The notes below the pieces were generated by a model, which saw only the letters and a program-made list of their open reading frames with translations, had not been told where the DNA came from and ran no database searches. The translations under genes were made by a program, and so were the position numbers. From Pseudomonadota bacterium (lineage in GTDB: Bacteria > Desulfobacterota > Anaeroferrophillalia > Anaeroferrophillales > Tharpellaceae): 32,437 nt of DNA. This document shows, in pieces, positions 27,278 through 32,437 of the stretch. The stretch spans positions 1 to 32,437 of the forward strand of contig DAOWHJ010000016.1 in NCBI GenBank assembly GCA_030641485.1. The letters are read 5' to 3'. Position 1 is the first letter of the stretch. The number at the start of each line of letters is the position of its first letter.

Positions 27278-28054
27278 ATGGATTATCAGGAAATTTTATT
27301 TACCACTAAAGGCCCGGTTGGTTACCTTACCCTCAATAATGCGGGTAAAATCAATGCTCTTTCGGTGCAGATGATTAAAGAGATCATTGATTTGTTGAAT
27401 GGAGTCAGCAATGATGACTCACTCAAGGTGATCGTTATAAAGGCTGCCGGTAAGCATTTTTGTGCTGGTCACTATCTGGCTGAAATGGTTGATGCCGGGG
27501 TTAAAGAGTATAAACATATTTTTGATCAGTGCACCAAAATGATGATGTTGATTCATGAAATCCCCCAGATTGTTATCGCTCAGGTTCAGGGGATTGCGAC
27601 CGCCGCAGGCTGTCAGCTGGCGGCTTGGTGTGATTTGGTCGTGGCTGAAGAGGGGGCTCGATTCTCAACCCCTGGGGTCAAAATAGGCCTTTTTTGCACA
27701 ACCCCGATGGTTGCGATTACTCGGGCCATTGGTCGCAAGGCAGCAATGGAAATGTTGATTACCGGCCGTGAATTTTTTGCTGCAGAGGCGAAAGAGTTAG
27801 GTCTAATCAACCAGGTTGTTGCTCTTGAAAAACTCGATCAAACAACGACAGAAATTGCCGAACAGATTGCTCAAGCCAGTGGTTTTGCTCTGGCTGTGGG
27901 TAAGCAAGGGTTCTACGCGCAGGCTGATATGAGCGATGCCCAGGCTTTTCACTATGCCAAACACACAATTGTTATGAATAATCTCTCAGAGGATGCTCAG
28001 AATGGGATTAAGGCTTTCTTGGGGAAGCAGAAGCCGGAGTGGAAAAACCGCTAG
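27278..28054 (+). CDS. Crotonase superfamily protein, ECHDC3-like, lacking the hydratase glutamates
   Basis: This 258-residue protein has the enoyl-CoA hydratase/isomerase fold. The oxyanion-hole motif HFCAGHYLAEM (60-70) and the segments GIATAAGCQLAAWCDLVVA and FSTPGVKIGLFC closely follow the ECHDC3-type subfamily. The two glutamates used by true enoyl-CoA hydratase (E144 and E164 in the rat enzyme) are replaced by Gln113 and Gly133, so ordinary hydration is unlikely. The reaction is unknown. The open frame begins at 27230, but ATG 27278 has a GAGG site nine bases upstream and matches the family N-terminus. The neighbouring CoA-binding protein gene may be functionally linked. Confidence 0.85.
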   Translation: MDYQEILFTTKGPVGYLTLNNAGKINALSVQMIKEIIDLLNGVSNDDSLKVIVIKAAGKHFCAGHYLAEMVDAGVKEYKHIFDQCTKMMMLIHEIPQIVIAQVQGIATAAGCQLAAWCDLVVAEEGARFSTPGVKIGLFCTTPMVAITRAIGRKAAMEMLITGREFFAAEAKELGLINQVVALEKLDQTTTEIAEQIAQASGFALAVGKQGFYAQADMSDAQAFHYAKHTIVMNNLSEDAQNGIKAFLGKQKPEWKNR

Positions 28055-28433
28055 AAGGCTGCCCCAGATACAGTCTGACTTGACAGAAGAAGGGCGAAAA
28101 AATTAAAGATTTTCAGAGAACGTGGTTAAAGGCAGCTCGATAAGTGCTATGGTTTGTGGTTAAGAATGATGTTACGTATATTTACGATGAAGTTTAAGTT
28201 CGATGTCTGGTAAAAGAGGATTACGAAGGCATCTGGATGTATATTATGATGGGTGACTTAGAAACAGCTTCATGCTCCTGAGTCTGAAGCTGAACAGGTT
28301 ACAAAGACAATAAAACCTCTTTTAGAAGTGGACTTAACCGCAAACTATGTGCTAATACGGTATCTTAGATATAGCGCCATATAATATAAAGCAAAATAAC
28401 CTTAGATGTAAATAAGATCCAAGGAGCCATGAT
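28055..28433. other. Intergenic region before the DUF697 gene
   Basis: This 379-base stretch has no open frame with coding character on either strand and no clear terminator. A TATAAT box lies at 28380-28385, 49 bases before the next ATG, but no good -35 element is spaced to it. It may contain the promoter of the DUF697 gene; nothing else is recognisable. Confidence 0.4.
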
Positions 28434-28958
28434 ATGAGTGAAAAGATAGAGACTGCGGAAAATATTGAAACAGTTGAAAGTGTGGAGAATCCTGACATCA
28501 CGGGAAAAGCCGGCAAAACAGTCCGGAATTATATGTGGTTCTCTATGGGCGCAGGGTTGATTCCGATCCCTTTTTTGGATCTTGCAGCCATCAGCGGACT
28601 CCAGCTAAAGATGATAGCGGATCTGTGCAAACAATACGAGACGCCATTTAAAGAGCAAAACGGTAAAGCAGTTATTGCGGCATTGCTCGGTTTTATTGTG
28701 CCGGAGTCCCTCTCCCGAGGGATTATGGGTTCCCTCTTAAAGGCGATACCAATTATCGGACCAATAACCGGCGGCCTCTCTATGTCACTATTTACCGGCG
28801 CGAGCACTTATGCCATTGGTAACCTCTTCATTCGCCATTTTGAGACGGGCGGCACCCTGCTTAATATGGATCCCCAAAAAATGCGCGAGCATTTTAAAGA
28901 AGATTTTGAAAGTGGCAAAAAAGTTGCCGAAGAGATTGGCGCTAAGTTAAAATCATAG
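28434..28958 (+). CDS. DUF697 / YcjF-like membrane protein
   Basis: This 174-residue protein contains the DUF697 pattern. An amphipathic or hydrophobic segment, FSMGAGLIPIPFLDLAAISGLQLKMI (about 36-61), precedes a second hydrophobic region, AVIAALLGFIVPESL, and a third, AIPIIGPITGGLSMSLFTGAS. The ends are charged: an acidic N-terminus, and a Lys/Glu-rich C-terminal helix. Family members are inner-membrane-associated and often accompany stress functions; the precise role is not known. AAGGAG lies about eight bases before the ATG. It appears monocistronic and is followed by a repeat-rich gap. Confidence 0.75.
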   Translation: MSEKIETAENIETVESVENPDITGKAGKTVRNYMWFSMGAGLIPIPFLDLAAISGLQLKMIADLCKQYETPFKEQNGKAVIAALLGFIVPESLSRGIMGSLLKAIPIIGPITGGLSMSLFTGASTYAIGNLFIRHFETGGTLLNMDPQKMREHFKEDFESGKKVAEEIGAKLKS

Positions 28959-28971
28959 TAACTACTCAGCC

Positions 28972-29045
28972 AATCCGTAAATTCAGGGGACACAATCCCG
29001 ATTTCCTCCGGAGAATCAGGTTATGTCCCCAGAATTTACTGAATT
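28972..29045. repeat. Imperfect inverted repeat with GGGGACA/TGTCCCC arms
   Basis: The arm around GTAAATTCAGGGGACA is repeated in inverse form as TGTCCCCAGAATTTAC, enclosing about 30 bases. Elements of this style (GGGGACAC near AATTC) are often seen next to REP-associated tyrosine transposases in Proteobacteria and Desulfobacterota. No transposase is present here, so it may be a solitary REP-like or MITE remnant. Confidence 0.6.
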
Positions 29046-29073
29046 CATTAATAACTGGTGTTTTTCTGCCTAC

Positions 29074-29104
29074 GCTGCTTAGCAGTCCCAGACTGCTAAG
29101 CAGC
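29074..29104. repeat. Perfect 14-bp hairpin repeat
   Basis: GCTGCTTAGCAGTC and GACTGCTAAGCAGC are exact reverse complements around a three-base loop. No U-tract follows, so it is not a standard terminator. It lies between two other inverted repeats in the same gap and could be a REP-like element. Confidence 0.65.
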
Positions 29105-29133
29105 CGCATATCTAGAAGTAACTTTTAATAATT

Positions 29134-29204
29134 AGCCACAGATCCACACAGACTCACACTGACAGAGGACTTTTGTCTGAAGTTGTCTGTGTGAGTTTGT
29201 GGCT
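29134..29204. repeat. Long hairpin repeat with AGCCACA...TGTGGCT ends
   Basis: The two arms, 29134-29153 and 29185-29204, match as reverse complements at 17 of 20 positions around a 31-base loop. Sequence of the type GCCACAGAT-CACACAGA resembles a dispersed repeat I know from many environmental bacterial genomes. The second arm is followed by AAAAAA rather than T, so it is not a plus-strand terminator. Confidence 0.65.
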
Positions 29205-29266
29205 TAAAAAATTGTTACTTAGAAGTTACCAAGTTTTAACCATTTGCTGTTGCGTGGGGTATATTC

Positions 29267-29437
29267 GTGGAACTGTTTCTTCTCTACCTGATTTTGGCTA
29301 TTCTTAATGGATATATCGGCAGAAACCGTCTTATCGGTTTCTGGGGATTTTTTTTCATCTCAATGTTGCTAACCCCAATATTAACTTTGCTGTTCTTGAT
29401 ATTTTCTACCCCGCGTAATCCGGAGAAGGTAGCTTGA
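29267..29437 (+). CDS. 56-residue small membrane protein, overlapping the ABC exporter gene
   Basis: An open frame with GTG start gives a 56-residue hydrophobic protein. It has an N-terminal segment (ELFLLYLILAILNGYIG), a basic turn (RNRLIG), a second segment (FWGFFFISMLLTPILTLLF) and a short polar tail ending in NPEKVA, so it has two predicted membrane helices. GGGG lies about nine bases before the GTG. Its TGA overlaps the TTG start of the exporter gene by four bases (TTGA), indicating translational coupling. The pattern IGRN-IGFWG-SMLLTP recurs in small uncharacterised membrane proteins. The function is unknown; it may be an accessory subunit of the exporter. Confidence 0.7.
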   Translation: MELFLLYLILAILNGYIGRNRLIGFWGFFFISMLLTPILTLLFLIFSTPRNPEKVA

Positions 29438-31113
29438 ACGATTTTCTGACACGCATTCCTCTAGTTGCATTTGTGCAACACTATTGCAAATTCCTTAATC
29501 GAAAATTTTTCCTGCTCAACCTGCTTTCAGGTCTGTCAAGCACCGCAATAGTTGCTCTGGTCAACAATACTGCGGCCAAAAAGAATGTCTCATCATTCGA
29601 CCTCTCCACTTTTCTAATCTTTGCCATTACCCTTGTCTGCTACATAGTGGCGACTAAAACCCTGATGAATATCACATTTGAGGTGACTGAAGACGCGGTT
29701 GACTCGGTACGTAAATCACTTTTTAGAAAATTACGCCTCTGTGACCTCGAATTTTTCGAGCAGAGAAATCGTGACACTATCTACGATCAGATAATGAAGT
29801 CAACGGCAACAATTGCTCAGACCGGTGCCTTCATTCTCGCTACCGGCCCGGAGCTGATCTTGATTGTCATGTTCTATATTTACATCTTTTTTCTCTCCAT
29901 AACCGCTTTCTTGATCGCCATCACCATGTTGATGGCGGCCTCCTTTTTCTTTATAAAAAAGACCAATGAGGTCGAAAAGTGTTTTCTCGAAGCGGCCAAC
30001 CATGACCAGCAGGTCAGCGGTTTTTTAAGTGGCCTCCTTTTCGGTTTTAAAGAGTGCCTGCTAAACAGCCGCCGAGATACGGATCTGGCCTCGGAGTTTT
30101 CCGCAAGTTCAACCGACCTTGCCGACAGCCGTATCTTGGCCGGGAAAAACTTCTCAAATATATACGCCTTTGTGCAAATGTTTTTCTATGTTTTGCTGGC
30201 GATTATTGTTTTTTTGATGCCGGTTTTAGGTTGGCATAATACGAATGACCAGATGATGACATTCAAACTGGTCTCAGCTATCTTCTTTGTCTTCATCCCA
30301 ACCGCAAATGTGGTCAGGATGATCAACTATAATACTCAGGTGAGTGTTGCGATTAAAGGAGTTAGAGAACTCGGAAATCTTATCGATGAGCGACTGCAGA
30401 AAAATAGCATTCAAGTTGATAGCACCAAAGATGAAATTTATAGCCCACCAGATTTTGCTTCGCTTGAACTTAAGGATATAGAGTACTCATACTATGATGC
30501 CGATCGCATGGCGACCTTCTCGGTCGGCCCGGTATCTTTTAAGCTGGACCAGGGTGATGTGGTCTTCATCTGCGGTCGTAACGGGAGCGGGAAAACTACC
30601 TTTCTGAAACTTCTGACCGGTTTGTACAAACCCCAAAAAGGGGAGATCAAGCAAAACCAAAGAACGGTTCCTTTCAATCACAATCAAATCTACCGAGAAA
30701 GTTTCGCCGCAGTTTTTTCAGATTTTCATCTCTTTCAAAAACTGCATGGTCTGCATGAAACCGACCCCGACAAAACCGCTGAACTCTTGACTCTCTTCCA
30801 ATTAGATTACAAAACCAAACGCACTGGAGATAGGTTCAGCAACCTTGATCTCTCCACCGGACAGAGAAAACGTCTGGCCCTGATTATCGCCTTGATGGAA
30901 GATAAGCCAATCTACATCTTTGACGAATGGGCCGCAGATCAAGATCCCCATTTTCGTGAATATTTCTATCTGGAACTGCTGCCACGCCTAAAACGAGAAG
31001 GCAAAACGGTTGTCGCAGTAACCCATGATGACCGATTTTTCGATAGTTGTGACCGCATACTCTGGTTTCAGGATGATGGCATAGTTGAAACCGAACCTAA
31101 TATTGAGCCGTAA
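29434..31113 (+). CDS. Cyclic-peptide-type export ABC transporter (SyrD/PvdE/YojI-like)
   Basis: This 559-residue half-transporter has a membrane domain fused to an ATPase. Residues about 20-310 carry some six hydrophobic segments and about 345-555 the nucleotide-binding domain. Walker A is GRNGSGKT (381-388), the signature LSTGQ is at 473-477, Walker B IYIFDE is at 493-498, and H531 lies in the H-loop VTHDD. The string FDEWAADQDPHFREYFYLELL is diagnostic of the cyclic peptide exporter family, members of which export lipopeptides, siderophore precursors (PvdE) or microcins. The substrate is unknown, and no peptide synthetase or precursor gene is in the window. The start is TTG, overlapping the upstream stop, with GGAGAAGG a few bases before. 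The SPFH gene follows after 21 bases. Confidence 0.88.
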   Translation: MNDFLTRIPLVAFVQHYCKFLNRKFFLLNLLSGLSSTAIVALVNNTAAKKNVSSFDLSTFLIFAITLVCYIVATKTLMNITFEVTEDAVDSVRKSLFRKLRLCDLEFFEQRNRDTIYDQIMKSTATIAQTGAFILATGPELILIVMFYIYIFFLSITAFLIAITMLMAASFFFIKKTNEVEKCFLEAANHDQQVSGFLSGLLFGFKECLLNSRRDTDLASEFSASSTDLADSRILAGKNFSNIYAFVQMFFYVLLAIIVFLMPVLGWHNTNDQMMTFKLVSAIFFVFIPTANVVRMINYNTQVSVAIKGVRELGNLIDERLQKNSIQVDSTKDEIYSPPDFASLELKDIEYSYYDADRMATFSVGPVSFKLDQGDVVFICGRNGSGKTTFLKLLTGLYKPQKGEIKQNQRTVPFNHNQIYRESFAAVFSDFHLFQKLHGLHETDPDKTAELLTLFQLDYKTKRTGDRFSNLDLSTGQRKRLALIIALMEDKPIYIFDEWAADQDPHFREYFYLELLPRLKREGKTVVAVTHDDRFFDSCDRILWFQDDGIVETEPNIEP

Positions 31114-31134
31114 AAAACAGTAGGTCAATAAATT

Positions 31135-31989
31135 ATGACGGATAAAGATAAACCGAAAAAACGGACCCGGCGCCGTACTGTAGACGACAACATCGTTTAC
31201 AAGGTACTGGGTTGTTTACTTATAGCAATGCTCCTGGTCGTAACTGTAAAGTACTCGATTATTACCATCCCCGCCGGACAATCAGGCGTATTATGGCAAC
31301 GCTTTTTCAAAGGTACCCGCCTCGACAGATTCTATGACGAAGGGCTCCATCTCATCTTTCCCTGGGATAAAATGCACATCTACAACTGCCGCCTCCAGAC
31401 CGTGAAAGAGAAAATCACGGCCTTAACAACCAAGGGACTGGCCATCGACATAGAGATCGCGATCTATTTCAGACTAGACAAAGATTATCTGCCCCAACTT
31501 CATAAAAATATCGGCCCTAACTATACAGAGATAATCGTCAGACCGATGACAACCGCCATTATTCGCAGTATCACCGGTCAGTTAACGGCCGAGGAGGTCT
31601 TCTCTTCGCAGAAGGAGTTTACCAACCGGCTTAATTTAGTTGCCAACATCGATTTTGCAGAAAATTTTATGACTCTTGAAAATGTTTACCTGGTGCAAAT
31701 TTCACTGCCTCCGGCCATTACTGAGGCTATCGAAAATAAACTTGTGGAAAAAGAGCGCATTGCCCGCATGACTTTTGCCGTGGAATCTGAAAAACAAGAG
31801 AAGATACGCAAAGAGGTCGAATCAACAGGGATTGCCATCTACAACCAGACGGTTGTAAAATCGCTATCGCCAGACATTCTAACCTGGCACGGAATTGAAG
31901 CAACCCGGAAAATGGCCTTGTCGGAAAACACAAAAACCATAATTGTTGGCAGCGGCAAAGAAGGGTTACCTATAATTTTGAACGAGTAG
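31135..31989 (+). CDS. SPFH/prohibitin-like membrane protein
   Basis: This 284-residue protein has a basic N-terminus (KPKKRTRRRT), one transmembrane segment at about 25-42 (VLGCLLIAMLLVVTVKYS) and an SPFH (band 7) domain at about 43-225: ITIPAGQSGVLWQRFFKGTR, GLHLIFPWDKMHIYNCRLQT, EIAIYFRLDKDYLPQLHKNIG. A short charged helix (EKERIARMTFAVESEKQEK) follows, as in prohibitins and HflK. SPFH proteins form membrane microdomain scaffolds and can control proteases or transporters; its use here is inferred. It lies 21 bases after the exporter gene, in the same operon. The ribosome binding site is weak. It is not HflC or HflK, because those pair with each other and no partner is seen. Confidence 0.8.
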   Translation: MTDKDKPKKRTRRRTVDDNIVYKVLGCLLIAMLLVVTVKYSIITIPAGQSGVLWQRFFKGTRLDRFYDEGLHLIFPWDKMHIYNCRLQTVKEKITALTTKGLAIDIEIAIYFRLDKDYLPQLHKNIGPNYTEIIVRPMTTAIIRSITGQLTAEEVFSSQKEFTNRLNLVANIDFAENFMTLENVYLVQISLPPAITEAIENKLVEKERIARMTFAVESEKQEKIRKEVESTGIAIYNQTVVKSLSPDILTWHGIEATRKMALSENTKTIIVGSGKEGLPIILNE

Positions 31990-32134
31990 ATGAAAACCGC
32001 CAATTTCCTCGATTGCGGCGTTAGGCTCAAATTTTAATCCTCAGAATACTTAAGTGTATGCTTGCGGTTAAAACCATCTCCTGCCTTGCACTCAAGAAAA
32101 TTGTCAGGTTTTCGGTCAGGTACTGGATGAGTTC

Positions 32135-32437
32135 GTGAAAAAATTTCTTCTAAAAATCGTCATTTTAGTCGTAGTTGCTATATTGGCAGCTTTTTTTCAC
32201 TACCGCCACTATGCTCTGGACGGAATGAAAAAGAGACGGCACAATTACCTGCTCAAGCCACAAAACAGCTCCGAGGTTCATGTCGGCGTAATATGGCCAC
32301 TAAAGCAGGAGTACCCAGGCTACCTTAAGGGTCTCAAGATGGCTTTGGCAGAGTTGCAAGAGAGCCAGGCCTTGCCCCATTTCAAAGTCCACTTTGCCCA
32401 TGAAGACGGTTCAAAGTCTGCAGCTTGGTCTTTTGCC
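32135..32437 (+). CDS. Membrane-anchored periplasmic-binding-protein-like gene, truncated by the window edge
   Basis: This frame starts at GTG (VKKFLLKIVI) and stays open to the last base, giving 101 residues. It begins with a hydrophobic segment (about 4-21, LLKIVILVVVAILAAFF) with no lipobox or clear cleavage site, so it is probably a membrane anchor. Residues about 52 onwards (VHVGVIWPLKQEYPGYLKGLKMALAELQ) match the opening of type 1 periplasmic-binding proteins, the Leu/Ile/Val-binding or Peripla_BP_6 class: V-G-V-I-x-P followed by G-x-x-x-A-L-A-E-L. The rest lies beyond the window. It is about 145 bases after the SPFH gene, in the same direction. GGATGAG precedes the GTG. Confidence 0.7.
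   Translation, partial: MKKFLLKIVILVVVAILAAFFHYRHYALDGMKKRRHNYLLKPQNSSEVHVGVIWPLKQEYPGYLKGLKMALAELQESQALPHFKVHFAHEDGSKSAAWSFA

Noticed and set aside
29074-29104. Terminator of the DUF697 gene
   Set aside because: The stem is perfect, but no T run follows on the plus strand and it lies 115 bases past the stop codon, so a REP-like element fits better.
28972-29204. Possible CRISPR array
   Set aside because: The three hairpins differ from each other in sequence and length and have no regular repeat-spacer pattern; no cas gene is present.
31135-31989. HflC/HflK annotation
   Set aside because: HflK and HflC occur as an adjacent pair; here a single SPFH gene is tied to an ABC exporter, and the sequence fits general prohibitin-like SPFH proteins.

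Overview
The window looks like chromosomal DNA of an anaerobic Gram-negative bacterium, most likely a member of the Desulfobacterota (former Deltaproteobacteria). The reasons are a tungsten-type aldehyde:ferredoxin oxidoreductase, a separate FchA-type methenyl-THF cyclohydrolase beside a FolD (methyl branch of the Wood-Ljungdahl or one-carbon pathway), a TPR lipoprotein with a lipobox, a TPR/GT9-like glycosyltransferase and hairpin repeats of a style common in that phylum. The taxonomic call is inference; there is no rRNA or other marker to settle it.

Region by region. 1-1.5 kb holds accessory debris on the minus strand: a broken AAA/DUF4143 ATPase and an Uma2-family (PDDEXK-like) gene. 1.77-3.32 kb is a plus-strand TPR protein fused to a GT9-like glycosyltransferase. 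3.43-5.0 kb is a HipA/HipB-type toxin-antitoxin pair on the minus strand, with the toxin gene first. 5.2-12.0 kb is a minus-strand metabolic and housekeeping block: rpsA, a Na/Ca exchanger, an AOR-family oxidoreductase, fchA and folD, punctuated by three clear terminators. 12.4-14.65 kb is a large TPR lipoprotein gene on the plus strand, divergent from rpsA. 14.8-24.0 kb is a tight minus-strand run, yqeY-like, mutS2, priA, gloB and pepN. From 24.1 kb the plus strand carries a NYN-LOTUS protein, a pabA/trpG glutaminase, an AEC transporter, a CoA-binding protein, an ECHDC3-like crotonase and a DUF697 membrane protein. After 300 bp containing three nested or tandem inverted repeats comes the last block (29.27 kb to the end): a 56-aa membrane protein overlapping a SyrD/PvdE-like cyclic-peptide-type ABC exporter, an SPFH/prohibitin-like membrane protein and the start of a membrane-anchored periplasmic-binding-protein-like gene cut by the window edge.

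The two most informative points are these. (1) FolD has Ala at the lysine position needed for cyclohydrolase activity in canonical FolD/MTHFD1, while an FchA cyclohydrolase gene lies just upstream. This suggests a split of the two activities, and the two genes share a 9-bp motif at matching distances from their starts. (2) The terminal four-gene membrane cassette (micro-protein, exporter, SPFH protein, ligand-binding protein) is not a module I recognise. It is the best candidate here for an undescribed export or envelope-sensing system.
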